Position numbers and translations under genes: made by a program. Shown in pieces: positions 8,824 to 17,047 of a stretch of 64,000 bases of DNA. The DNA lies in assembly GCA_000696115.1 (NCBI GenBank), contig JJOH01000002.1, positions 93,230-157,229 of the forward strand. The letters run 5' to 3'. The notes below the pieces were generated by a model, which worked only from the letters and a program-made list of their open reading frames with translations, did no database searches and had not been told where the DNA came from. The number at the start of each line of letters is the position of its first letter. Position 1 is the first letter of the stretch. This DNA is from Streptomyces olindensis (lineage in GTDB: Bacteria > Actinomycetota > Actinomycetes > Streptomycetales > Streptomycetaceae).

Positions 8824-10032
8824 ATGAGCCCCCGCGCCGGGAACGCCGGCCCCCACACTCTCGCCTTCGTCGAGAGCCCGGTACAGCTGCTGAACGTGCT
8901 GGAGTGGGCGCACGCGCACGCGTCCGGCGTGGGGCTCACCCTCGTGGTGCTGTCGCCCGTCGACCCGATGACGCGCGGCCAGCTGCGGCGGATGTCCGAC
9001 CTGGCCCGCGACGAGGGGCACGAGGTCCGCTGGGAGGAGGCGCGCGGCGGGCCGCTCGCGCCCTTCCAGACCATCGGCGGCCTGGCCGGCCTGCTCCGCA
9101 GGGCCCGCCGCATCGTGCTGGGGGACCCCTTCTCCCGCTACGTCCAGCTGCTGCTGACGATCACCCGCGCCCGTGACCTGGTCGTCGTCGACGACGGCAC
9201 GGCGACGATGGAGTTCGTCGGGCAGCTGGCCCGGGGCGAACGCCTGGTGCGCTGGCACCGCAAGGGCGGCCGCCCCGGCCCGCGGGACCTGATCTTCGCG
9301 CCGGTGTCGTCCTCGGCCCGGCGCCGGCTGACCCCCGGGGGCAAGCGGCGGGTGGAGATCTTCTCCTCCATGCCGATGGAGGAGACCCCGCCGGGCGTCG
9401 CCGTCGGCGCCAACACCTTCGCCTGGACCCGGGAGCGCTTCGGCCCGCCGCGCATCACCAAGGGCGCCGACATGGTCGGCACGTCCCTGGTGGAGACGGG
9501 CGTGGTGGACGACGACCGCTACCTGGAGGCCGTCCGCGCCCTGGCCCGGGCCCACGGCGCCACCCGCTACTTCGCCCACCGCCGCGAGAGCACGGACAAG
9601 CTCCGCCGCCTGGCGGTCGAGACGGGCCTGGAGATCGTCCGGCCCGAACTCCCCCTCGAACTGATCGCCCGCCGCGGCCCCATCGGCCGGACGATCCTCA
9701 GCTTCCCCTCCACCGTCGTCCACACGCTGCCGCTCGCGCTGTCCGGCACGGACGTGCGCGTCGCGGTCTGCGACATCGACCCGGCGTGGCTGACCCAGAA
9801 CGCCTCCCCGCGGGCCCAGGGCTTCCTGTCCGGCGTGACCGGGACGGCCCGCGACGTCCACCGGCTGTCACCGGCCCCGCAGCCGGACCCGCCGGAGCCG
9901 GAGACCACCCCGGACACCCCGGGCCCCCTCGGCCCGACGAGCTCCCCCGGGGCGGTGACCCCCACCACGCCCGGTCCGACGGCCATGGCCGGCCCTACGG
10001 CGGGCGCCGCGGGCGCGGTGGCCGCGGGCTGA
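8824..10032 (+). CDS. Sialyltransferase-like protein of nonulosonate operon
   Basis: A 402-residue protein starting at ATG 8824. Its N-terminus (TLAFVESPVQLLNVLEWA) resembles the start of GT52-type lipooligosaccharide sialyltransferases. LVVVDDGTATMEF at about residue 120 fits the acidic-acidic-Gly motif of bacterial sialyltransferases, and RYFAHRRES at about residue 250 lies where an HP motif would be, with Arg in place of Pro. The last 60 residues are a Pro/Thr/Gly/Ala tail of low complexity. As the last gene of the operon it most likely transfers a CMP-activated nonulosonic acid. Family assignment is by eye; it could be a divergent GT-B enzyme of another class. Confidence 0.55.
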   Translation: MSPRAGNAGPHTLAFVESPVQLLNVLEWAHAHASGVGLTLVVLSPVDPMTRGQLRRMSDLARDEGHEVRWEEARGGPLAPFQTIGGLAGLLRRARRIVLGDPFSRYVQLLLTITRARDLVVVDDGTATMEFVGQLARGERLVRWHRKGGRPGPRDLIFAPVSSSARRRLTPGGKRRVEIFSSMPMEETPPGVAVGANTFAWTRERFGPPRITKGADMVGTSLVETGVVDDDRYLEAVRALARAHGATRYFAHRRESTDKLRRLAVETGLEIVRPELPLELIARRGPIGRTILSFPSTVVHTLPLALSGTDVRVAVCDIDPAWLTQNASPRAQGFLSGVTGTARDVHRLSPAPQPDPPEPETTPDTPGPLGPTSSPGAVTPTTPGPTAMAGPTAGAAGAVAAG

Positions 10033-10277
10033 GGCAGGACGCGAAGTCGCGGCTTTAGCCCGGAGGGCGGGCCCTGCGGCGCCCTGGGGCCCTGCCGAAC
10101 GACGTCCGAGAGCTTGGGGGCGTGCCAGGCGTCGCGGCCTTCGTCCGGAGGGTGTGTGCCAGGAGCCGCCGGGCAGCCGGACCTGCGTGGCCCCCTTGAC
10201 CGGGCAATCCCGCGAGCGTGGGATCTCGGACGACCTCCCTCGGGGAGAGCCACAGCCCGGCGTCGCACCGGTGCGGG

Positions 10278-10988
10278 TCAGGCGGGCCGGTCGGTGACCG
10301 GCCCGGGCGGCAGCGACGGCCTGCGGGCCAGGAGGAAGGCGCGGGGCCGCTGCTCCCCGTCCTCGGGCTCGCGCAGGACGCGGGCGTAGAGCTCGAGGCC
10401 CGCCTCCGCGAGGTGCTCGGCGACCGCCTCCGGGGTGCGCCAGTGGCAGTCGAGCGCGATCTCCTGCCCGAAGCGCTCCGTCAGCCGCTGATGCCCGTCC
10501 TCGTCCCCGGACTGGAAGGCGAGCAGCACGGGCGCGCCCGGCACCAGCACGCGGTGGAACTCGGCGAAGACCGACGGCAGATGATCGTCCGGGACGTGGA
10601 TGATCGAGTACAGCGCGACGATGCCGCCGAGTGTCCGGTCCGGCAGGTCCAGGGCCGTCATCGAACCGACGTGGAAGCGCAGCTCCGGGTGCGCCCGGCG
10701 GGCCAGGGCCACCATGCGGGGCGAGACGTCGACCCCGAACACCGGCAGCCCGAGGGCGTGCAGCCGGGCCGCCACGTACCCCGGGCCACTGCCGAGGTCG
10801 GCGACCGGGGCCTGCGCGGACCCCCCGTGCGCCCGGGCCAGTTCGACGAAGACCGTGAGCAGCGCGCTCTCCAGCGGTCTCCCGGCCAGACTGTCGGGGT
10901 GCTCGGCGGCGTAGGCCTCGGCGACGGCGTCGTACGAGGCCCGGGTGGCCTGGAGGAACTCGGGGATGTCGGCGCGCACGGGGCGCAC
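10278..10988 (-). CDS. Class I SAM-dependent methyltransferase
   Basis: About 236 residues using GTG 10988 (GTG 10979 is equally possible; neither has a clear ribosome-binding site). VADLGSGPGYVAARLHALG is the SAM-binding motif I, VFGVDVSPRMVALARR is motif II, and GGIVALYSIIHVPDDHLPSVFAEFHRVLVPG is the usual post-motif region. The open frame continues upstream to 11159, but that stretch does not look like protein. It matches the broad UbiE/Methyltransf_11 group, where the substrate cannot be predicted. It is divergent from the amidohydrolase gene. The 245 bases before it (10033-10277) show no gene. Confidence 0.7.
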   Translation of the reverse strand: MRPVRADIPEFLQATRASYDAVAEAYAAEHPDSLAGRPLESALLTVFVELARAHGGSAQAPVADLGSGPGYVAARLHALGLPVFGVDVSPRMVALARRAHPELRFHVGSMTALDLPDRTLGGIVALYSIIHVPDDHLPSVFAEFHRVLVPGAPVLLAFQSGDEDGHQRLTERFGQEIALDCHWRTPEAVAEHLAEAGLELYARVLREPEDGEQRPRAFLLARRPSLPPGPVTDRPA

Positions 10989-11266
10989 ACTATCGGGGAC
11001 GTGCGTCCGGCAGATGAACGCGCCCGTGTTCGCCGCGCAGGGCGTGGTATCCGTGGAGAGGATGGATGGATACCGGAGTGATGACGTGCCTGTGGTCAAC
11101 GTCACACTCCCTGGGGTGTGGTGCCCGGCTCGGCCCAAAAGGCAGGCGAGCATACCCATCCCAGTAGATGGCTATGCGTCCGGCGGTCATATTTTCTTCC
11201 CCGAACGGGTTGAAGTTTTGTTGATCGAGGGTCAGCGGACCGGCCTGGCGCCCTACCCTTCAGAGG

Positions 11267-12511
11267 GTGAACCAATTGATGTCACTGGAGTCCGAGGTCG
11301 ATCTTCCCGGGGGAGCCGTACTTCCCGGTGCGCTGCCCGACGCTCTGCGCGCCGAGCTCATCGCGTTCCGACGTGACCTGCACATGCACCCGGAGCTCGG
11401 CAACCAGGAGTTCCGCACCACCGCAGCGATCAAGGAGCGGCTCGAGGAGGCCGGCCTCAAGCCGCGCGTCCTCTCCGTGGGGACCGGACTCGTCTGTGAC
11501 ATCGGCGTACCGGGCGAGCAGTGGGACGGCGGTCCCAGCATGCTCGCCCTGCGGGCCGACATCGACGGCCTGCCCATCCCGGACACCAAGTCCGAGTGCC
11601 CGTACCGCTCGACCGTGCCCGACCGCGCGCACGCCTGCGGCCACGACGTGCACACCACCGTCGTCCTCGGCGCCGGGCTCGTCCTCGCCGAGCTGCACAA
11701 GCAGGGCCTGCTGCCCCGCCCCGTCCGGCTGATCTTCCAGCCCGCCGAGGAGGTGCTGCCCGGCGGCGCCGCCGACGTCATCGACTGCGGGGCGCTGGAG
11801 GGGGTCGGCGCGATCATCGCCGTGCACTGCGACCCGCGCGTGGACGCGGGGAAGATCGGCCTCCGCGAGGGCCCCATCACCTCCGCCTGCGACCGGCTGG
11901 AGATCGCCCTGGACGGCCCCGGCGGGCACACCGCGCGGCCCCACCTCACGACCGACCTGGTCACCGCGGCCGCCCGCGTCGTCACCGACGTGCCCGCCCT
12001 GGTCGGCCGTCGCTTCGACAGCCGCAGCGGGCTCGCCATCACCTGGGGCCGGATCGAGTCGGGCCACGCGCCGAACGTGATCCCGCAGCACGCCGAACTC
12101 TCCGGCACCGTGCGGTGCCTCGACATCGAGGCGTGGCGGACGGCCCCCGACGTCGTCGTCGCGGCGATCGACGAGGTCGCCAACCTGCACCGCGCCAAGT
12201 CGGAGATCAACTACGTGCGCGGCGTCCCGCCCGTCGTCAACGAGCCCGGCGTCACCGAGCTGCTGCGCGACGCCATGATCGCCCGGCGCGGGGTCGAGTC
12301 CGTCGAGGGCACCGAGCAGAGCCTCGGCGGCGAGGACTTCTCCTGGTACCTGGAGCACGTCCCCGGCGCGATGGCCCGGCTCGGCGTCCGCACCCCCGGG
12401 GAGCGCCACATCCGCGACCTCCACCAGGGCGACTTCGACGTCGACGAGTCGGCGATCACGGTCGGCGTGGAACTCTTCACAGCGGCTGCCCTCGTCAACG
12501 GCCTCCGATAG
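11267..12511 (+). CDS. M20-family amidohydrolase (HipO/AmiA-like)
   Basis: A 414-residue zinc peptidase-fold enzyme. LHMHPELGNQEF, ALRADIDGLPI, RAHACGHDVHTT (metal ligands and catalytic residues), LIFQPAEEVLPGGA and the C-terminal SLGGEDFSWYL are the standard order for N-acyl-amino-acid and hippurate amidohydrolases. About 180-290 is the dimerisation domain inserted in the catalytic core. No signal peptide is seen, so it acts in the cytoplasm, releasing amino acids or amines from acyl or aryl conjugates. The start GTG 11267 follows AGAGG; ATG 11279 is an alternative. It directly precedes the BMP lipoprotein genes but has no visible operator of their type. Confidence 0.85.
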   Translation: MNQLMSLESEVDLPGGAVLPGALPDALRAELIAFRRDLHMHPELGNQEFRTTAAIKERLEEAGLKPRVLSVGTGLVCDIGVPGEQWDGGPSMLALRADIDGLPIPDTKSECPYRSTVPDRAHACGHDVHTTVVLGAGLVLAELHKQGLLPRPVRLIFQPAEEVLPGGAADVIDCGALEGVGAIIAVHCDPRVDAGKIGLREGPITSACDRLEIALDGPGGHTARPHLTTDLVTAAARVVTDVPALVGRRFDSRSGLAITWGRIESGHAPNVIPQHAELSGTVRCLDIEAWRTAPDVVVAAIDEVANLHRAKSEINYVRGVPPVVNEPGVTELLRDAMIARRGVESVEGTEQSLGGEDFSWYLEHVPGAMARLGVRTPGERHIRDLHQGDFDVDESAITVGVELFTAAALVNGLR

Positions 12512-12522
12512 CCCGACCCTCC

Positions 12523-12565
12523 GGGGGGCGCGGGAACTGCGCGACCAGCCACGACGGCGCCGCAC
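12523..12565. repeat. Streptomyces-type intergenic repeat
   Basis: The stretch GGGGGGCGCGGGAACTGCGC followed by GACCAGCCACGACGG looks like a dispersed element that I recall from many Streptomyces intergenic regions. The 347-base gap 12512-12858 holds this element, no gene, and the palindromic operator and presumed promoter of the first BMP gene near its end. Confidence 0.4.
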
Positions 12566-12792
12566 ACGAACCACGACCCCGCCCCCCCCACCGGCCGACC
12601 CGGCACGCACCCGCGCAGCCTCCGGTTGCGCGCGACGCACCCCAGCGGCAGCCTTGGTCGCGTGACGAGCAGGCACGCCCCGTGTCCCCGGGTGCACCAT
12701 TCGACCCCGTTCGAACCCGTGGTTCACAAGGGCGTAACCGGCCATCGGCACGAATGGATAACGGCCCCGCGGCGAACCGTTCCCAGGAGTGT

Positions 12793-12804
12793 CTACGCGC
12801 GTTA
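12793..12804. promoter_or_regulatory. Nucleoside-regulon palindrome (variant), BMP gene 1
   Basis: CTACGCGCGTTA, a two-mismatch version of the perfect palindrome CTACGCGCGTAG found at four other nucleoside genes in the window. It lies 54 bases upstream of the ATG of the first BMP lipoprotein. The same variant precedes the second BMP gene. Confidence 0.65.
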
Positions 12805-12858
12805 ATGTGCGCCGAACTGAGCACCCGCTGCGGGGCTGTGAAGAATGGGGAACTTCAG

Positions 12859-13908
12859 ATGCGTCGGATATCCAAACTGACCCGCGTCGCGGTGGGGGTC
12901 GCGTCGCTGGGACTCGTCGCCACGGCCTGTGGCGGCACCAGCAGTGAGAACGGCGGCAGCGACACCAAGGACGACAAGGGTCTCGCCATCGCCTACGACA
13001 TCGGCGGCAAGGGTGACCAGTCCTTCAACGACGCCGCCTACGCCGGCCTGACCAAGGCCAAGGACGAGTTCGGCTACAAGACCGCCGACATCGAGCCCAC
13101 CGAGGGCGAGACCGACGCGGACAAGGAACAGCGCCTGGCCTCCCTCGCGAAGCAGGGCTACAACCCGGTCGTCGGCGTCGGCTTCGCCTACGCCCCCGCG
13201 ATGAAGGCCGTGGCCTCCAAGTACCCGGACACCACCTTCGGCATCGTCGACTCCGTCGTCGAGGGCAAGAACGTCGCCTCCCTCGTCTTCGCCGAGGAGC
13301 AGGCCTCCTACCTCGCCGGTGTCGCCGCCGCCAAGGCCACGAAGTCGAACACCGTCGGCTTCGTGGGCGGTGTCGACATCCCGCTGATCCACAAGTTCGA
13401 GGCCGGCTACAAGCAGGGCGTCGAGGACACCAGCGGCGGCAAGGTCAAGGTCATCTCCCAGTACCTGACGCAGACCGCCGAGGAGGGCGGCTTCTCCAGC
13501 CCCGACAAGGGCAAGGCCGCCGCCGAGGGCCAGATCGAGAAGAAGGCCGACGTCGTCTACCAGGCGGCCGGTCTCTCCGGCCAGGGTGTCATCGAGGCCG
13601 CCGCCAAGGCGAAGGTCTGGGCGATCGGCGTCGACTCCGACCAGTACAAGCAGGCCGCCCTCGCCCCGTACAAGCAGTACATCCTCACCTCCGCCCTCAA
13701 GGACGTCGGCGGCGCGGTCTACGCGCTGGCCAAGTCCGTGCACGACGACAAGCCGCTGACCGGCATCCAGACCTTCGACCTGAAGGTCAACGGTGTCGGA
13801 CTCTCCGAGTCGAACCCGGAGTTCGGCAAGATCGCAGGGCTCAAGGACGCCGTGGACAAGGCCAAGGAAGGCATCACCGACGGCTCCATCAAGGTCAAGA
13901 CCGAGTAG
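12859..13908 (+). CDS. BMP-family nucleoside-binding lipoprotein 1
   Basis: A 349-residue exported lipoprotein of the BMP/PnrA family. The signal peptide runs to the lipobox-like ATAC at about residue 23, followed by a Gly/Ser linker. The mature part has IAYDIGGKGDQSFND, QASYLAGVAAA, GFVGGVDIPLIHKFEAGY and VWAIGVDSDQY, the conserved ligand-binding elements of purine-nucleoside receptors. It would deliver nucleosides to the ABC transporter encoded 1.5 kb downstream. GGGGA at 12847-12851 supports ATG 12859; an upstream GTG at 12838 is possible. It is closely similar to the next gene. A strong hairpin follows the stop. Confidence 0.9.
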   Translation: MRRISKLTRVAVGVASLGLVATACGGTSSENGGSDTKDDKGLAIAYDIGGKGDQSFNDAAYAGLTKAKDEFGYKTADIEPTEGETDADKEQRLASLAKQGYNPVVGVGFAYAPAMKAVASKYPDTTFGIVDSVVEGKNVASLVFAEEQASYLAGVAAAKATKSNTVGFVGGVDIPLIHKFEAGYKQGVEDTSGGKVKVISQYLTQTAEEGGFSSPDKGKAAAEGQIEKKADVVYQAAGLSGQGVIEAAAKAKVWAIGVDSDQYKQAALAPYKQYILTSALKDVGGAVYALAKSVHDDKPLTGIQTFDLKVNGVGLSESNPEFGKIAGLKDAVDKAKEGITDGSIKVKTE

Positions 13909-13931
13909 GCACAACCGGTCGGGACGACAGT

Positions 13932-13968
13932 CGGAGCGGGCGGGCACCGTGGGTGCCCGCCCGCTCCG
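13932..13968 (+). terminator. Terminator after BMP gene 1
   Basis: A perfect 17-bp GC-rich stem with a three-base loop (13932-13948 pairing with 13952-13968), 23 bases after the TAG stop. There is no U-tract, as is usual in Streptomyces. It separates the two BMP genes. Confidence 0.8.
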
Positions 13969-14104
13969 CCGTTCCCCGGGCCGGGGCCGCCCGGATCACC
14001 CAGAGCCACCCCCCGTTCGCGGTCGGCAACACCCCGGCCAAGGCCCGGTGATGGCTTGGCCACGGGCGCATAACAAGGTGGACAGAAGGGGTTTTCAGGC
14101 AGGT

Positions 14105-14116
14105 CTACGCGCGTTA
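14105..14116. promoter_or_regulatory. Nucleoside-regulon palindrome (variant), BMP gene 2
   Basis: CTACGCGCGTTA, identical to the site before BMP gene 1 and followed by the same AAT(g/c)TG context. It lies 83 bases upstream of the ATG. The shared flanks suggest the promoter was duplicated with the gene. Confidence 0.65.
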
Positions 14117-14199
14117 ATCTGCGGCGGAACCCAGCGCCGTAGCTGTGAGGCAGTCCCGAGCTGTACCGTCCGGCGCTTGTACGACAGGAGCACCCACAC

Positions 14200-15249
14200 A
14201 TGCGCCGGATTTCCCGGATCACGGTCGCAGGCGCAGCGACCGCCTCCCTGGCCCTCGCCCTCTCCGCCTGCGGCGGCACCTCGACCTCCGCCGGGTCGTC
14301 GGACTCGAAGGGCGACAAGGGGCTCGCCATCGCCTACGACGTCGGCGGCAAGGGCGACCAGTCCTTCAACGACGCGGCCTACGCGGGCCTGGAGCAGGCG
14401 AAGAAGGAGTTCGGGTACCAGACGGCCGACCTGGAGCCCACCGAGGGCGAGACGGACGCCGACAAGGAGCAGCGCCTGGTCTCCCTGGCGAAGCAGGGCT
14501 ACGACCCGGTCATAGGCGTCGGCTACGCGTACGCCTCGGCCATCAAGGGTGCCTCCGAGAAGTTCCCGGACACCACGTTCGGCATCGTCGACGACGCCAC
14601 CATCAACGCCAAGAACGTCGCCGACCTGGTCTTCAGCGAGGAGCAGGCCTCCTACCTGGCCGGCGTCGCCGCCGCCAAGAGCACCAAGTCGAACGTCGTC
14701 GGCTTCGTCGGCGGCGTGGACATCCCGCTCATCCACAAGTTCCAGGCGGGCTTCGAGCAGGGCGTCAAGGACACGAACCCGAAGGTCAAGGTCCTCTCCC
14801 AGTACCTCACCCAGACGGCGGAGGAGGGCGGCTTCTCCAGCCCCGACAAGGGCAAGACGGCTGCCGAGGGCCAGATCGAGAAGAAGGCCGACGTGGTCTA
14901 CGCGGCCGCGGGCCTGTCCGGCCAGGGCGTGATCGAGGCCGCCGCCGCCAACAAGGTGTGGGCCATCGGTGTGGACTCCGACCAGTACCAGCAGGAAGCC
15001 CTCGCCAAGTACAAGGACTCGATCCTGACCTCGGCGATGAAGGACGTCGCCAAGGCGGTGTACAACCTGGCGAAGTCGGTCGAGGACGGCAAGCCCGAGA
15101 CCGGTATCGTTCGTGGCGATCTGAAGACCGGCGAGGTGAGCCTGTCGAACTCCAACCCGAAGTTCGCGGACGACGCCGAGCTCCAGGAAGCCATCAAGAC
15201 GGCCAAGGAGAAGATCATCAGCGGCGAGATCAAGGTCAAGAGCAGCTGA
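14200..15249 (+). CDS. BMP-family nucleoside-binding lipoprotein 2
   Basis: A 349-residue lipoprotein with a clear lipobox LSAC at about residues 21-24, then a Ser/Thr/Gly linker and the BMP fold (IAYDVGGKGDQSFND, QASYLAGVAAA, FVGGVDIPLIHKFQAGF, WAIGVDSDQYQQ). It has the same length as BMP gene 1 and most blocks are near-identical, so it arose by tandem duplication. ACAGGAG at 14185-14191 precedes the ATG. It is the likely substrate-binding partner of the downstream ABC ATPase and permeases; having two receptors for one channel suggests different nucleoside preferences. A hairpin at 15295-15332 ends the unit. Confidence 0.9.
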   Translation: MRRISRITVAGAATASLALALSACGGTSTSAGSSDSKGDKGLAIAYDVGGKGDQSFNDAAYAGLEQAKKEFGYQTADLEPTEGETDADKEQRLVSLAKQGYDPVIGVGYAYASAIKGASEKFPDTTFGIVDDATINAKNVADLVFSEEQASYLAGVAAAKSTKSNVVGFVGGVDIPLIHKFQAGFEQGVKDTNPKVKVLSQYLTQTAEEGGFSSPDKGKTAAEGQIEKKADVVYAAAGLSGQGVIEAAAANKVWAIGVDSDQYQQEALAKYKDSILTSAMKDVAKAVYNLAKSVEDGKPETGIVRGDLKTGEVSLSNSNPKFADDAELQEAIKTAKEKIISGEIKVKSS

Positions 15250-15271
15250 CGAGTCGTACGTCGAGCAGGCA

Positions 15272-15287
15272 GTAACCCCGGGGTTAC
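15272..15287. promoter_or_regulatory. Perfect 16-bp palindrome GTAACCCCGGGGTTAC
   Basis: A 16-bp palindrome without a loop, located 22 bases after the BMP gene 2 stop and before its terminator hairpin. A loop-free palindrome is more like a protein-binding site than a terminator. No regulator can be assigned. Confidence 0.35.
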
Positions 15288-15294
15288 GTCCGCT

Positions 15295-15332
15295 CAACGG
15301 GGTACGGGGAGGCTGCTCCTCGTACCCCGTTG
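15295..15332 (+). terminator. Terminator after BMP gene 2
   Basis: A 17-bp stem with one G-U pair and a four-base loop (15295-15311 with 15316-15332), downstream of the BMP gene 2 stop and upstream of the ABC operon promoter. Confidence 0.75.
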
Positions 15333-15369
15333 TCGCGGTGCGTCGGCCCCTTTGTATGCCGTAGGGGCG

Positions 15370-15381
15370 CTACGCGCGTAG
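15370..15381. promoter_or_regulatory. Nucleoside-regulon palindrome, ABC transporter operon
   Basis: CTACGCGCGTAG, a perfect 12-bp palindrome upstream of the nucleoside ABC transporter/cytidine deaminase operon. It ends 76 bases before the first canonical start (GTG 15458) and 28 bases before a possible ATC start at 15410. Confidence 0.75.
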
Positions 15382-15457
15382 ACGACCCCCGTCCCCAGGA
15401 GAGTGCGCCATCAACGCGTCCAGCAGCCCTCCGGCCGGAGCGGCGGTCAACGAATCG

Positions 15458-17047
15458 GTGACCGCTGTCGAACTCGCCGGGATCACCAAGCGTTTCCCGG
15501 GCGTCGTGGCCAACCACGACATCCACCTCAGCGTCCGCAAGGGCACCGTCCACGCCCTCGTCGGCGAGAACGGCGCCGGCAAGTCGACCCTGATGAAGAT
15601 CCTCTACGGCATGCAGAAGCCGGACGAGGGCACCATCGCCGTCGACGGGCAGCAGGTCGCCTTCTCGTCCCCGGCCGACGCCATCGCCCGCGGCATCGGC
15701 ATGGTCCACCAGCACTTCATGCTCGCCGACAACCTCACGGTCCTGGAGAACGTGGTCCTCGGCAGCGAGAAGCTCTACGGCATCGGCGCCAAGGCCCGCC
15801 GCAAGATCAAGGAGCTGTCCGAGCGCTACGGCCTCGGCGTCAAGCCCGACCTCCTGGTCGAGGAGCTCGGCGTCGCCGCCCGCCAGCGCGTCGAGATCCT
15901 CAAGGTCCTCTACCGCGGCGCCACCACCCTCATCCTGGACGAGCCGACCGCCGTGCTCGTGCCGCAGGAGGTCGACGCCCTCTTCGCCAACCTGCGCGAA
16001 CTGCGCTCCGAGGGTCTGTCGGTCATCTTCATCTCGCACAAGCTCGGCGAGGTGCTCTCCGTCGCCGACGAGATCACCGTCATCCGCCGCGGCACCACCG
16101 TCGGCACGGCCGTCCCCGCCGAGACCACCCCGCGCCAGCTCGCGGAGATGATGGTCGGCAGCGAACTGCCCACGCCCGAGACGGCCGAGTCCACGGTCAC
16201 CGACCGCCCGGTCATCAGCGTCGACAAGCTGCGCCTGGCCGCCCCCGGCGGCAAGGCCCTCCTGGACGACATCAGCTTCACCATCCACGCCGGCGAGGTC
16301 CTCGGCATCGCCGGCGTCGAGGGCAACGGACAGACCGAACTCGTCGACGCCCTCATCGGTCTGAAGGCCGCCGACTCCGGCACCATCCGGCTCGCCGACG
16401 AGGAGATCACCGGCTGGGCCACCCGCAAGCGCCGCGAGCAGGGCATCGGCTACATCCCCGAGGACCGGCACCGCCACGGCCTGCTCCTGGAGGCCCCCCT
16501 CTGGGAGAACCGGATCCTCGGCCACGTCACCGAGAAGCCGCTGGCCAAGGGCGTCTGGCTGGACCCGAAGGCGGCCCAGGAGGACACCCGGCGCATCGTC
16601 GAGGCCTACGACGTGCGCACCCCCGGCATCGACGTCACCGCCGCCTCCCTGTCCGGCGGCAACCAGCAGAAGCTGATCGTCGGCCGCGAGATGAGCCACA
16701 AGCCCCGCTTCCTCATCGCCGCCCACCCCACCCGCGGTGTGGACGTCGGCGCCCAGGCCGCCATCTGGGACCACATCCGCGAGGCCCGCCGCGAGGGCCT
16801 GGCCGTGCTGCTGATCTCCGCCGACCTGGACGAGCTGATCGGCCTGTCCGACACGCTGCGCGTGATCTACAACGGCAAGCTGGTCGCGGACGCCGACCCG
16901 GCCACCATCACCCCCGAGGAACTCGGCTCGGCCATGACCGGTGCCGTCACCGGGCACCTCGAGCACGAAGAGACCGCCGCAGAGACCCCCGAGACCCCGG
17001 CGGAGACCCCCGAGTCCCCCGCGTCTCCGGAAGACGAGGCCCGCTGA
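15458..17047 (+). CDS. Nucleoside ABC transporter ATP-binding protein
   Basis: A 529-residue tandem ATPase. The first half has Walker A GENGAGKST and Walker B LILDEPTA but a degenerate signature (VAARQRVEI). The second half has a degenerate Walker A (GVEGNGQTE) and an intact signature LSGGNQQK. This asymmetry is typical of sugar/nucleoside importers of the RbsA/YufO group. It energises uptake through the two permeases encoded next (TGATG overlap). The start is doubtful: GTG 15458 lacks a ribosome-binding site, while CAGGAGAG at 15396-15403 fits an in-frame ATC at 15410 that would add 16 residues. The C-terminus is a Glu/Thr/Pro tail. Confidence 0.9.
   Translation: MTAVELAGITKRFPGVVANHDIHLSVRKGTVHALVGENGAGKSTLMKILYGMQKPDEGTIAVDGQQVAFSSPADAIARGIGMVHQHFMLADNLTVLENVVLGSEKLYGIGAKARRKIKELSERYGLGVKPDLLVEELGVAARQRVEILKVLYRGATTLILDEPTAVLVPQEVDALFANLRELRSEGLSVIFISHKLGEVLSVADEITVIRRGTTVGTAVPAETTPRQLAEMMVGSELPTPETAESTVTDRPVISVDKLRLAAPGGKALLDDISFTIHAGEVLGIAGVEGNGQTELVDALIGLKAADSGTIRLADEEITGWATRKRREQGIGYIPEDRHRHGLLLEAPLWENRILGHVTEKPLAKGVWLDPKAAQEDTRRIVEAYDVRTPGIDVTAASLSGGNQQKLIVGREMSHKPRFLIAAHPTRGVDVGAQAAIWDHIREARREGLAVLLISADLDELIGLSDTLRVIYNGKLVADADPATITPEELGSAMTGAVTGHLEHEETAAETPETPAETPESPASPEDEAR

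Noticed and set aside
2661..10032. Secondary-metabolite biosynthetic cluster
   Set aside because: Methyltransferase, acyltransferase and glycosyltransferases surround CMP-nonulosonate genes; no PKS, NRPS, terpene or RiPP core is present, so a wall glycan is the better reading.
10033..10277. Possible small gene or RNA between the sialyltransferase-like and methyltransferase genes
   Set aside because: Short frames without ribosome-binding sites or recognisable motifs, and no clear hairpin.
11282..12751. 489-codon minus-strand frame opposite the amidohydrolase
   Set aside because: Gly/Val/Asp-rich mirror of a well-supported gene on the plus strand; no known motifs.
15403..17046. Upstream extension of the permease 1 frame, starting at GTG 15403 right after AGGAGAG
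   Set aside because: The frame lies under the conserved ABC ATPase and translates to low-complexity sequence; the permease starts at ATG 17047 in a TGATG overlap.
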